Of a stretch of DNA of 64,000 bases, positions 54,081 through 64,000 are shown piece by piece. The notes under the pieces are model-generated. The model had not been told where the DNA came from, made no database searches, and saw only the letters and a list, made by a program, of their open reading frames with translations. Origin of the DNA: Flammulina velutipes (Eukaryota; Basidiomycota; Agaricomycetes; Agaricales; Physalacriaceae); contig CM022376.1 of NCBI GenBank assembly GCA_011800155.1, forward strand, positions 806,001 to 870,000. The letters run 5' to 3'. Every line of letters starts with the position of its first letter. Positions within the stretch are counted from its first letter, which is position 1. The position numbers and the translations under genes are program-made.

Positions 54081-54390
54081 GAATTGCAGAAAAGTATACT
54101 TACACTCTTTATTCAGGTCGATGGTTGTGGGTAATTGTAGAAGTTGTAAATGGGCCATATTCTAATAGACATGACTTGGACTTGATATGGTTCTCATATA
54201 ATACACTACTCATAATACTCAATGCATTCTATGTCTTAAGTTCTGGGATGTTGGAACAGGTATTGAGGGTGTATGTTTCATCAATGGTTATTCACACCCT
54301 GGTGAATTCATTATGTTGTAGCTTCACAACTTCATTTATTTCTCGTGGTCCGGGCCACACAATCAAGTTAAGCCGTGTGTCTTAAATGTG
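54081..54390. other. Spacer between the PPR gene and tRNA-Ala
   Basis: 310 bp, AT-rich. It holds the 3' flank of the PPR-like gene. Nothing else is seen. Confidence 0.5.
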
Positions 54391-54465
54391 GGGCACATGG
54401 TGTAGTTGGTTTATCACGCCCGCTTAGCATGCGGGAGGTGTTGGGTTCAATTCCCAATGTGTCCA
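54391..54465 (+). tRNA. tRNA-Ala (anticodon AGC)
   Basis: Acceptor stem GGGCACA pairs with TGTGTCC (one G-U), discriminator A. The anticodon stem CCCGC/GCGGG is perfect with a 7-base loop containing AGC. T arm TTGGG-TTCAATT-CCCAA. The internal promoter boxes are visible: A box TGGTGTAGTTGG and B box GGTTCAATTCC. No intron. Total 75 nt. Confidence 0.96.
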
Positions 54466-54488
54466 TTTGAAAATAGTGGAAAGGTATC

Positions 54489-54493
54489 TTTTT
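54489..54493 (+). terminator. RNA polymerase III terminator
   Basis: Run of five T 24 bp after the tRNA end. It lies only 9 bp from the stop codon of the convergent PL14 gene. Confidence 0.65.
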
Positions 54494-54501
54494 ACTGTTC
54501 C

Positions 54502-55807
54502 CTATTGAGTATACAAAGGCGTCTGAAAGTCTGCTGTACCCGTCGCAGCTTCCGTACCATAATAAGTCTATGAGCAGGCAGCTGTTAGCTAGTCATGAAA
54601 GAGTCACTCGCCACAAACTGACCTTCATATTCCTGAAATACGCAAACCCGCCCTTACTAGCCCATTCCTCTGTGTGTCCGCCAAAGAACGTCGAGAAGAA
54701 GATACTCGTGATGTCCACTGCCGAATCTGTGGTGAAGATGAAAAAGTCGTGCGTGAATATCTCCTTGTCGTCTACGTGAACCGCGAGGATGCCGTTTGCC
54801 TCCGTTGATGTAGAGCTTGGGTCGGAGTTGAGCACGACGACGAGGGATATCTTTTGCCATCTTCAAAGTATGAGACTTGGATGAATGATTAGTGGGAGGA
54901 CGTACTGCCCGATAGTGAACTTCCAGCTCCCACGGCTCACCGAAAATCCATAAGACGCGGCGGTTTCTTTGATACCATCTTTGGATTCGAAGCCTTTGTA
55001 GCCCGGGTTGTATGTATAGACTGTTCATGTCAACGAACGTTCAGCTGAGAATGGATTGGGATAAGCTCACGTTCACCGTCACCGTCAGCGCGCCACATAA
55101 CTGTGTGATGATCAGGTTATAATTCAAAAGAAAGATATGAAAGCGAACCTCTTACGGAGAAACACTTGTCGCTGAATTGACCACCCGCGCACGCCTCTCC
55201 TATGCGCCCACCGAATAGGCCAAGTAGCTTCCCACCTAGTTATCAGAGATTGAGTTGGGATCAATTATTGTTTCGCAAAGCACACCTTTCACAAAGTCCC
55301 AGTCTTATATCGTACTAGTAAGCATCATGTCCATCCCAAATCAACAATCCTTCTGACCTTCACTGAAAGCCACCTTCACTCAGACCAATCAGTAAAGTTT
55401 ACCCATGGCCAGACATACGAAATGCCCACCTCATATGTGAACATCGCCCTCTGCACCCCCTCACCGAAGGGGTTCAAATAAGTACTCGTCACGCCTCCCG
55501 ATCCCGCAGGTCCCTCAGCATACGTCCCCTTCTTATACTCCACCCTCAAAACCTTCTCCTTATTCGCCGACTCGTACGGATCGTCCACAAACGCCAGATT
55601 ACCTGACGTGCCCTCGACGTATCCCCAGTTTTCCTCTATCCATTTCTGGGCAGCGGTAGCGGATGGGATTGCCGTCGACGGGAGGGTGAGGGACGCGAGA
55701 CTGGCTGGCTTGAGTGAGTAGCTGGCCGCCACCGGGTCCGATTCAGCCGCTCGCGTTTGAGAGACCAGTATGCTCAGGAGGACGGAGAGGGTAAGGAGAG
55801 TTAGCAT
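54502..55807 (-). CDS. Secreted polysaccharide lyase, PL14-type (copy 1)
   Basis: Starts MLTLLTLSVLLSILVSQTRA, a signal peptide. The mature part begins ESDPVAASYSLKPAS. Then come ATAAQKWIEENWGYV, LRVEYKKGTYAEGPAGSGGV, TSTYLNPFGEG and RAMFTYEV; an intron follows with a join to AFSEG. Further exons encode the FVKGGKLLGLFGG-type block, VMWRADGDGE, YNPGYKGFESKDGIKE, SYGFSVSRGSWKFTIGQ, WQKISLVVVLNSD, DITSIFFSTFFGGHTEEW and FAYFRNMK. The final exon reads TYYGTEAATG and ends TPLYTQ with TAG (complement of 54502-54504). This is the PL14 fold (glucuronan/alginate lyase group): beta-elimination of uronate polymers outside the cell. About six exons; substrate not certain. Confidence 0.8.
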
Positions 55808-56318
55808 GGCGGGGATGGAGATGGACTCGGAGGAGGTGGGTATGTCTTTTTGAAGGCATGGCGCTCCAGGTTACCGGTCGAAAGGCAATCTTACGCTGAG
55901 CGCTGTTTGATGGTCACCCCAAAGTTTGCCTCGCCAGCGATCTCAACTCAATGAAGAAGACGGTAACACAGAAGTGGGGAGGAGGCGCGTATTCGTCAAC
56001 CACAAGTTCTATTAAATGCTTGAGGCAGAAATGTCAATTGCCCAGGTGAATGGATATTCGAAGAAGCGCACCCTCTCTCAAAGTTTCCCGTACCGAGATT
56101 GGCCGGAATGATTCGAGAAATCATGACGCCGCCATCAAGAAAATCGATATTGACCAACAATTCGTTCATGACGTGTAACGGGCAACCATGAGATCTGAGA
56201 TTCTCGTCCAGACGAGACTGATAATGCGTGATGATGATCCTTTTGGTGGCCATGTTTTATTGCATCTTGTACGCGTACAACCAAGGGCATAGATACTTGG
56301 ATGATACATTTGCTGAAA
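55808..56318. other. Spacer between the two PL14 genes
   Basis: Promoter of PL14 copy 1 and 3' flank of copy 2. A short open frame here has no motif. Confidence 0.45.
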
Positions 56319-57640
56319 TCAGGCAGGGTACGTAGGGACCTCCAAATCCGCCGAAACAGTGGCAGCTGCAGTGCCATAATACGACTATCACCAAGTGTCA
56401 GTTATAAGTTATCAATCCTGATCTAAGATCCCACCTTCATATTCCTGAAATACGCGAAACCTCCTTCACTAGCGTACTGCTCCGAGCTCCCGCCAAAGAA
56501 CGTCGAAAAGAAGATGCTCGAGATATCCACGGTCGGCTTGGTAGTGAAGATGAAATAATAATGAGTGAAAATATGTTTGTCGTTCACATAGACTGCGAGT
56601 CCGCCGTTCGCTTCGGTGGAGGAAGAGTTTGGGTCGGAGTTTGTAATGACGACGAGGGATATCTTCTGCCAACTACGGGGTGGACATGAGAATACGGAGA
56701 GACGAGGCGAACATGAGCTGCGTACTTTCCAACAGTGAAACGCCAGCTGCCGCGATTGACTGAGTATCCATAGGAGGAGCTGCTGGAAATGATATCGCTC
56801 TTGGATTCGAACCCTTGGTAACTTGGGACGTATGCGTAGACTGCAAAAGTTGAGTGACAGGTAGTTGAGATGTGAGAGATGCCTCACTTTCACCATCACC
56901 ATCAGCACGCCAGACAACTATCAGGGAATTAGCGTGGAATCGGACACTGCGGGGTACATACTTCTTGTCGAGAAACAAGCATCGGTGTAGAGGCCGCCAG
57001 AGCAGTGCTCCCCGACTCGTCCGCCGAATAGACCAAGGAGTTTTCCCCCTAGTATTGCGAGGGTTAGCCGGACATTATTTCCAGACCGAATACAACCCGT
57101 CTACCTTTTACGAAATCCCAACCTTTGAGCATCGCGCTTTAGTATCCTTGGCAAGCAACTGAACCGAAAATATGACGGACCTTCACTGAAAGCAACCTGT
57201 ATCGCAAGAGATCAGTCACGCCATGAACATGGATTTTCAGAACCCACCTCGTATGTGAACATAGCTCTCTTTACACCGCTCCCGAACGGATTCAAGTACA
57301 TCCCCACGCCACCCTCCCCGACGTCGCTCCCAGCATACGAGCCGACGGGATATTCCACCCTCAGAACCCGCTCCTTATTCGCCGTGTCGTACGGATCCTT
57401 GACAAAAGCGATGTAGTTCGACTTTCCTGTGACATGTCCCCAGTTGGTCTCTATCCACTTCTGAGCAGCAGTGGCCGACGGAATTGCTGTCGAAGGGAGG
57501 GTGAAGGACGCGATGCTTGCGGGCTTCAAAGTATATGTCGCTGCCACTGGGTCAGCGGTCGTCGCAGCAAATACTTGGGAGACCAGGAGAACAACGATGG
57601 AGGCGAAAGTAAGCATGGTGAAGATGGAGATCAAGAACAT
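56319..57640 (-). CDS. Secreted polysaccharide lyase, PL14-type (copy 2)
   Basis: Tandem paralogue of the preceding gene, same strand. Start MFLISIFTMLTFASIVVLLV at 57638-57640 (or the Met 8 codons later), a signal peptide ending near VFAATTA. It is followed by DPVAATYTLKPASIASFTLP, QKWIETNWGHV, GEGGVGMYLNPFGSGVK and RAMFTYEV. Later blocks include TNSDPNSSSTEANGGLAVYV, TKPTVDISSIFFSTFFGGSS and GGFAYFRNMK. The last exon is SYYGTAAATVSADLEVPTYP with TGA (complement of 56319-56321). Its exon layout resembles copy 1. An extracellular lyase of uronate polysaccharides is inferred from family. Confidence 0.8.
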
Positions 57641-58152
57641 GTCGAGGCTTTTTAACCCCACTGCGGGTTCTATGGGATGACGCCCATGTTTGGAATTTGA
57701 CAGATGAACAAGCAGAGAGAGAGCAGCGCAGCGTTGAACTGTCACTTCGAGACAGCTTGTTTCTTCCTCTTTTCGCTTACCCTGACCGAGAAAGCGTGGT
57801 CACTGTGGCGGATGGCGGAGATGATTTTCCGGAAGGTGCTGTATTTCCGTTCTGTATCGAGGTGGACTTGAACAGTGGGGCCGGCTTGGGGGAAACGCAG
57901 GACGAGTAGAGCTCAAGATAGCTTTTATGCAACGAATGTCTAGGTCGTTATCATGGACGTTGGAATGAACGATCGAAACACAACGACCGGCACCCGGGCC
58001 GGGACTAGCCGGGGAACGCTTTCTTCTCTCCTTCTCTCAGGTTTGTAACCTTTTTGCTTTCGAACGCGTTAAATTCCATTGATACTATTACAGGTTGTTC
58101 TAAAGTCTCGTGCACTCCTGACTTTCATCACTAGACATGTCCATTCGCATAA
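57641..58152. other. Spacer between PL14 copy 2 and the ABC transporter
   Basis: Promoter of PL14 copy 2 and 3' flank of the ABC gene. An open frame at 57697-57909 lacks recognisable features. Confidence 0.45.
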
Positions 58153-60724
58153 CTACGCCTCTTGACTCCGATACAGAGATTCATACTCTCCTCCCAGCCT
58201 AACAAGCTCTTCATGGGTCCCGGATTCGCAAATCCTACCCTCTTTCATGTATCTAACGTGGTTCTATCAGCTTCGCTAACTCCAACGGGCGTGTAGACTC
58301 ACATTATACGATCGGCTGCCTTGGTCAAGAGTCCAAAACGGTGAGTGACGCAGATCATTGTTAATCCTTTACGCCTCTGAAGCATGTTCTGAAGGACGTG
58401 CCGCTCTCCTTGTGCGTCTAGTGCGGACGTCGGCTCATCCAGAATAACCAAATCGACTGACGGGCTCAGAGCGTCCATCTTCAAAAAGGCTCTTGACCTA
58501 CACGCCAGCGGTTCTCAATAAGTGTCGGCAAAGACAAACCTCGACGCGACTTACAAAGCTAAACGCTGCTGCTCTCCTCCCGATAATTTATTCTCCTTTC
58601 TCGCCTCATCGAACTTCTTCTGAAAGAACTCTGGCACCTCCTGGGGAATGTACCAGAAATTGCTGAACGGTGTACTCGGCGTGCTGTAAGCGTCGAGCTT
58701 CTCTAGGTGCAGCCCGCTCTGCTCTGCCGCAGTCTCTATCGCTTGACGCTCTTCAGGCTCTACGATGCCAAATCCGATATTCTCTGCAGGAGAAAGAGGA
58801 AAGAGCGTCGTGGTTTGCTTGACGACGACGGTGCATGCACGAATGCTGGACGGGTTCCATGAGCCGATGGCGCAGTCGTTGACGAACACTTCCCCGGAGG
58901 TTGGGTGCTCAACGCCGGCGATTAGTTTGAGGAGCGTGGATTTGCCGCTGCCATTCTTCCCAACGATGACGACGAGCTCTCCGGGATCTATGACTAGGTT
59001 GATGCTCTCCAAAACTGGTCTCTTAGGCTTCTCTTCAGGTTGCTCGAAGTTGGGGTACGAGAATGAAACGTTTCTGGATCCGATTCAGTCTTCTCGCCCT
59101 AGGAGTGGAAAGTAATTGGACATACCGCATTTCTATGTATCTTCCTAGGCCCGCCTCCGATGGGGTATAGATCATCTTGTCTGCGTCCTTAGTCTTCTTC
59201 CTCTCCAAAAGTGTGAAGATCGTTCTGACGCGTTGGCAGCTCTGCAGGAATGGGCCATGGAAACTGTGGTTTGTGAGGGTGAAAACAGTGTCAAGTGAAT
59301 TTGAACACGTTTGGATCATCGCGATTGACGATACGGAGGATATGGAAGGACGGGTATAGGCGTGGAACGCGGAATATATCTGCTCAAGGGTTAAATTTTG
59401 CCTCACAAAGGTTGAGTTTTCAACGGATGCTCACGACGGGTAGCTTGGACAGGAGGAGGAGGCATAGGTGCCGTATTTGGAGGGAGGGAGTGCGTAGTTC
59501 CTCTTCCATTTGGATGAACATGGGATCCTCATCCGGAAGTGTGACCACTGCTTCGGATGACTGCTTATACTCTGATATGATTTCCTGGTAAGATGTGACT
59601 TCATCGAGTTGTTTTATTCACTCACGTTGTAGTATGTGTTTGCCCAGGTTATTTGACGCCACCTCTTCCTGATATATTTCATTTGTCATCGCCTTCATCG
59701 CCTCTTTCCGGTTGTAATCCCTGTTTCTTGAGTACCAGAATCGTGCTATATCGCGGCGTTGATCAGTGTTCGGATACCCTGGCGATTTGAACGACGTACG
59801 TGATTCGCTCTCTATGTTTGCCTGAAAATAATAGTTCGCCAGCGGCCCAGAGAACGAAATGATCACTAGCGTGGCGTCGTGCAATTCCGTTGCTGTATGG
59901 AGGAACAGCGCTATTTGGCAGAGTAAAGCGTTTAGGTTCGAAATGAAGCTGATGATGCTAGTAAAAGAGTCCAACAGTGTTTCTGGTGTTGTCGAGCCGT
60001 CAACTATGTAGCCTGTGAGTTGTATACATATACGAATCCGAGAATTGATACTCACATTCCCTGAAGGCTCCCGTAGAATCGTCAAGCCGTGCTTTCAGGG
60101 AAATTTAATGCAGTGTAAAGGAGGTTACTTTGCGCACAGACCTTGGAGGGATAGAAATTCTAGATGAGACATCATTTGGCGATGGAAGGAGGGCATGAAC
60201 ATATGTCTTATAATATCGTCAGATGGGGCTTATGAGGCCCAAAGGAAAACGTACGATATACGTGTAATGATCTCAGACGACACGAGCCAAACGAGGAATG
60301 CGCATAGGGTATACAAAGTTGTATCGTTTCCAAATTGTGGCGGAGTGGCGGTGTCATGACGGCGCGCCTCAATCTGACATATCTTGTCATTAAAGGGAGG
60401 GTGTCGAGTCACGGTACGTACTTCTTGCAGCACTCGACTTGAGAGATACATGGTGATTGTATGGCTGTAGGTCCAAGACATCCACAACTTGGAGAGGACG
60501 AAGACAAGAAATAGGGATGGGTTGACGTTGAACAGCTCCGTAGAAAGTCTAAGGAATGCAGGTGCGCTTTCCCAGACTTTCTGCCACGTCGAGGAGGCAC
60601 TGCTCTTTGTAGGTAGCAGGCGATGCGCACGCCACACTCCGGCGTCGAAGCTCTCGACGTTCTGATTAGGCATTCTAGTGTGTGGAGAATTCTTTGGGAC
60701 TGAAAGAGACGACGGGGCGTTCAT
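58153..60724 (-). CDS. ABC half-transporter (membrane domain plus one nucleotide-binding domain)
   Basis: Exporter-like protein hydrolysing ATP to move a substrate across a membrane. Start chosen at [12 protein letters not shown] (60722-60724). The N-terminal half has hydrophobic stretches ([53 protein letters not shown]) and [15 protein letters not shown]. The nucleotide-binding domain carries Walker [16 protein letters not shown]-loop region [13 protein letters not shown], signature [11 protein letters not shown], Walker [13 protein letters not shown] and the His switch CVTHRF. It ends [20 protein letters not shown] and [10 protein letters not shown]. At least eight exons, not all resolved. 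The membrane part is weaker than classical six-helix domains, so the subfamily is open. Confidence 0.78.
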
Positions 60725-61297
60725 GGAGGAGAGGATGAAGGTGGGAAAGGAAGAACAAGGAGCACCGACCGGGGCCTTTGTGTACAGCACTTTTATAAGC
60801 GATGCTTGTTCCACTCCTAAAAACAGCAATAACTATGACTCATAGTGTGAGAACTGCGCGAAGATAATTAGATGTGAAGATGATTAAGAAGCGGTTTGAC
60901 TGGCCCGCCACTGGTACACACACACCTGTTTTGGATCTGGAGGCTGTGGCTGATTTACGGAGGTTATAAGAAGGATGAATATCAAGCTAACGAGAGCGTA
61001 TGCATCAGCGATACACCCAGGACATACCTAAAGGCCTGTTAGTTAACGTGCGCGGTAGGACAAAGTTGTCGGACGACCAAAGATGATTATTGCCAAAGTC
61101 AAACAAAGATACAATTCAGATTCAATCTGCGAGTATATAATGAGTACGCCGACATGTAATGTAGCGCCATAGAAGTGTACTGTGAGTCCACTGCGCCACT
61201 AAACAAACACAGTCAAACAGCGGAGCTTTGCGCGGACTTTGAATTTTTCTTTCAGACGCGACTTGGCTGCCGACCACGACGACCTCTGAGTGAAAAT
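60725..61297. other. Divergent spacer between the ABC transporter and the SR-type gene
   Basis: Holds both promoters. No gene, RNA or repeat is supported. Confidence 0.45.
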
Positions 61298-62203
61298 ATG
61301 CCTCGTATTCTGTTTGTTAGCGGATTTCATCCCAATGCTAGAGCACGCGATCTTGCGTACGAATTTGAGCGGTACGTGCGCGTTTTTGAGTGGCGTCAAT
61401 AGGAAAAAAAAGTCATGTTGTATCACTTTAGATTTGGACCTTTGATACGCTGCGACGTTCCCGCCCCGCGCAATCCCAATGCCAACACGAACCCGTAAGT
61501 CACTATCATCCCTCCGACGCGACGACGGCGAAACGAAACGATCTCGACGCTCGATTTTCCCTCTGTTCAAATGAATCAAACACCGTCGCTCAACCCACCC
61601 GAACACTCGCAGTTACGCCTTTGTCGAATTTCGAAGCAACCGCGATGCCGAGGATGCCTACTACGAAATGTATGCCGCCGCTGCTCCCTGCGTCTTTGCT
61701 CTTCCTTACATGAACTCGTCAGGCATGGCCGGATGTTTGAAGGCTATCGATTGAGTATTCAGGTCAGTTCTACGGCTTTTGCGCCCACCTTTATGTGCTA
61801 ACATACGTTCCAGTGGGCCAAAAATCCTCCTTCTGCTGTTTGGCGCTACGATCGACGTGCTGCTGGTGCTCCCCCTGCTCCTGCGCCTGCATCTGCCGCC
61901 ACACTCGAGCCCCGTCGAGGCGACCGTGAACGCGACCGCGACCGCCGATCTCGCAGCCCTCCCCGTCGCCGTGACGACAAAGTGGTGGAAAGAGAGAGAG
62001 ACCGAGGCGAGAGACGGCGAAGGAGCAGAAGTCCTCTCGAGAGGCGGCGAAGCCCTACGCCTGAGCGCCACAGGGCTAGGACGCCCCCTCTGGAGCCAAA
62101 ATATGCGGATCCCAAGTATGTTGATGATCGTGATCGCGACCGCGACCGTGAGCGCGAACGCGAACGCGCTCTTACCCCTCCTCCGTATGATCGTGCTCAT
62201 TAA
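61298..62203 (+). CDS. SR-type splicing factor (RRM plus Arg/Ser-rich tail)
   Basis: Nuclear RNA-binding protein of pre-mRNA splicing. Start MPRILFVSGFHPNARARDLA at 61298. The RRM is spread over short exons: RNP2-like LFVSGF, then a join to FGPLIRCDVPAPRNPNANTN, RNP1-like YAFVEFRSNRDAEDAY, then HGRMFEGYRLSIQWAKNPPS. The tail has Ala/Pro then RRGDRERDRDRRSRSPPRRR, further RS/RD/RE repeats and SPTPERHRARTPPLEP, ending TPPPYDRAH with TAA at 62201-62203. Five exons; introns of about 50-60 bp. RS/RD repeats are expected to be phosphorylated by SR kinases. It resembles fungal SR proteins such as fission yeast Srp2, but the orthologue is not fixed. Confidence 0.85.
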
Positions 62204-62706
62204 TTTGTGTACTTACTTACTTTTTCGACTTTCTTGTACCTAGTAGCTGAAGCATGCCAATTTTAATGGCGTTTATTTCGATTTTTGCAGTGCTGCTCGC
62301 GAACTAAAAACATAGTTTCCTAAGGTGGCACCGACCAGGAGCAACGGCCTTTCGTTGCGCAGGATACCTTCAGGCGGGTCACGTCGGTAGTTAATGGGTC
62401 GCCGCGTGCTGGGCGAAAGTTGTCTGTTGTCGTCTTTCAGCCCTTGCTGTCGTCCCAGGTGTACAGAGTCTGCCAAATGTGTCGCAGCAGCTTTTTAGGA
62501 CGCCAACGTAGAAGCAATACCCGGAGAGAGCCGAGGACGTAAATGAAACGGCGAACGCCCACGCCCACAATCCTCTGTCTCTGCCTCTCCCTCTCATTGC
62601 ACAGCCAAGCCACCAAGGCAATTAGGTCTCTTCCATTTTGTTATCAGAATATTTCTGACGGAGTCATCTTTTTCCAGCCACTTTTGCCTACGCCACGTTT
62701 TCAACA
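62204..62706. other. Spacer upstream of the right-edge gene
   Basis: 3' flank of the SR-type gene and promoter of the next. The open frames seen here lack recognisable motifs. Confidence 0.4.
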
Positions 62707-64000
62707 ATGGCCATTCATTGGTCTGGCGGGCGACTGATAACGTTCCTCGACAAATCAGATTCCTCGGTTCCAGCTCTTGTATCTCAATTGATCAATGTCA
62801 GTATCGCCAACACCTTTTGCTTTCAGGATATTCATCCTGGCATATTTCAAGGAAATATCTCCTCAAGTATCGGCGGCGTACCAAAGCTTCCATCCAGATA
62901 CAGGGACGACGGCTGAAAATGCAGACATCTATGACTTGGGTCGTTCGTTATCCAGTGCGTTACGCAACTGTGAAGCGAACGGAAATCAACGATTCATCCC
63001 ATCGCTTATTACCACGATGCTTGGAGCGATGATGAAGAACTTCTGGCCTGCCTCGGTTGTCCTGTAAGTTCTTTGGCTAGCTCTAAACTCTATCAAACCT
63101 CATCTCATGCAGAGACGATCCGTTGGTGGCCCTACCAAGGCACCCAGTGGAGGGTTATGACCCACTATTACGATTCTCGATCTACAGAAGGCCTAGACTC
63201 GTTCTCTTTGCACACGTCGAAGAGCCGAGTGGCTCGGACGATGAAAGTAGTGATGACGATGAAGAGGAGGAAGAAGAGGAGGAGGAGGAGGAGGAGGAGG
63301 AGGAGGAGGAGGAGGAAGGGGAAGGGGAATCGTCGGACACGGACGACGCTCCCTCTTATTCTTCTTCGCGGAGAATGACAGCGTCAGAATTTTGCGCAGA
63401 TTTCCGGGGGGATTCCAAAGCATCCGAAGAAATCGACGCAGGCCCTGGATACGCAGACAGTGTCGCGCCACTTTCTGAAGTCGGCGACCTTGAAGACACA
63501 GACGATGATAGCTATCTTCAATGGAGCATACTCACTGGGGCATTTGCTGACTTATACCTCATGGGTGTCATTTGCATTGGGACGGACGATACAGTTTGGG
63601 GAACGATGGCAAGTATGCTGTATCAAAGACGGTCGTGGGGCGTCTCCCAACCGGTGTTCAGCCTTTTACTTGATGGGGAACTTTCGACGGTGGTTTCCCC
63701 AATAGTTTCTTGGCTGTCCGATGATACGCATCCGACTGATCTGGTTGGCCGTTCTTGTTCATTAGTTGCATGCCTTACTCATCCCGCTTCAGCCGAATGT
63801 CCTTGCCACATGCCTCTCCCGCTATGATCTCTCCGTCCCGGATCAGTCACTCGCATTCTCTCGTCTTCTACGACGGCTCAATAACCACGTCACGGCAATG
63901 CAAACACTCTTTGAACGCGTAGTTCAAAGTTGGTACTTGGAAGGCGCTGGACCACCACTCTACTCCTGGCGAGCGGACACATTTTCGAATTCCCAGATTG
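62707..64000 (+). CDS. Acidic protein with a poly-Glu run, unrecognised, truncated at the right edge
   Basis: A likely start is MAIHWSGGRLITFLDKSDSS at 62707. Exons then read ILAYFKEISPQVSAAYQSFH, SLITTMLGAMMKNFWPASVV (about 62830-63062) and, after an intron near 63065-63115, RHPVEGYDPLLRFSIYRRPR. A Ser/Asp/Glu region contains a run of about 18 Glu (63259-63315), then TASEFCADFRG, SYLQWSILTGAFADLYLMGV and FSLLLDGELSTVVSPIVSWL. After about 63760 another frame is open to the end (SRYDLSVPDQSLAFSRLLRR, QSWYLEGAGPPLYSWRADT), so one more splice is needed. No known domain; borders uncertain. Confidence 0.5.

Noticed and set aside
57697..57909. Small gene upstream of PL14 copy 2
   Set aside because: No motif and no splice or promoter support; it overlaps the expected promoter.
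63259..63315. GAG/GAA repeat as a simple-sequence repeat outside genes
   Set aside because: It is in frame inside an acidic coding exon and encodes poly-Glu, so it is treated as part of the gene.
1..64000. CRISPR arrays, bacterial operons or plasmid origins
   Set aside because: No spaced direct repeats of that type; the spliced genes and polymerase III tRNA promoter boxes show a eukaryotic nuclear genome.

Overview
This is a nuclear fungal window, most likely from a mushroom-forming basidiomycete (Agaricomycetes). Introns are short (about 45-60 bp, GT..AG) and dense, and intergenic spaces are compact. Several families are typical of these fungi: F-box proteins with a long beta-rich tail, a DUF6534 seven-helix membrane protein, degenerate protein kinases and secreted PL14 lyases. 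Most genes are split, so the models below were assembled by joining reading frames at splice sites that keep the frame and restore known motifs. No search was run; family names rest on recognised motifs.

Layout. 1-7.5 kb: two F-box paralogues pointing outward around translation elongation factor 1-beta. 9.2-15.7 kb: a pseudokinase-like gene, a BAP31-type ER protein and the proteasomal deubiquitinase Ubp6 sharing a 103-bp divergent promoter, then a kinase-like gene. 15.8-20.9 kb: two HpcH/HpaI aldolase paralogues in inverted orientation around a RING-CH (MARCH-type) membrane E3 ligase. 21.4-27.0 kb: a DUF6534 membrane protein split into about 21 exons, a WRAP53/Swt21-like WD40 protein and a DUF1365 protein. 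52-54.5 kb: a PPR-like mitochondrial protein and tRNA-Ala(AGC). 54.5-57.6 kb: a tandem pair of PL14 polysaccharide lyases. 58-64 kb: an ABC half-transporter, an SR-type splicing factor and an acidic protein that runs off the right edge.

The centre (27-52 kb) is a lineage-specific expansion. It holds four copies (A-D) of a gene joining a homeodomain to an unrecognised C-terminal domain, and three copies of a Ser/Asp-rich disordered protein. These have been duplicated in tandem and in inverted orientation, carrying with them broken 3' ends of two neighbours (DUF1365 and NDUFA6). The house-keeping genes NDUFA6 (complex I) and PDAP1/PP28 sit inside the expansion as a divergent pair.

Homeodomain copy C is split, inside its homeobox, by a 10.4-kb Ty3/Gypsy chromovirus-type LTR retrotransposon. 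Its two 221-bp LTRs read as identical and it has a 5-bp target duplication (GAAAG), so the insertion is young. The element has three unusual traits. Gag-protease and polymerase are in the same frame, separated by a single UGA followed by CUAG and a strong potential stem-loop, which looks like a programmed stop-codon readthrough signal. A third ORF of 737 codons that I cannot assign lies between pol and the 3' LTR. There is no tRNA-type primer-binding site directly after the 5' LTR. These are the leading candidates for undescribed biology here.
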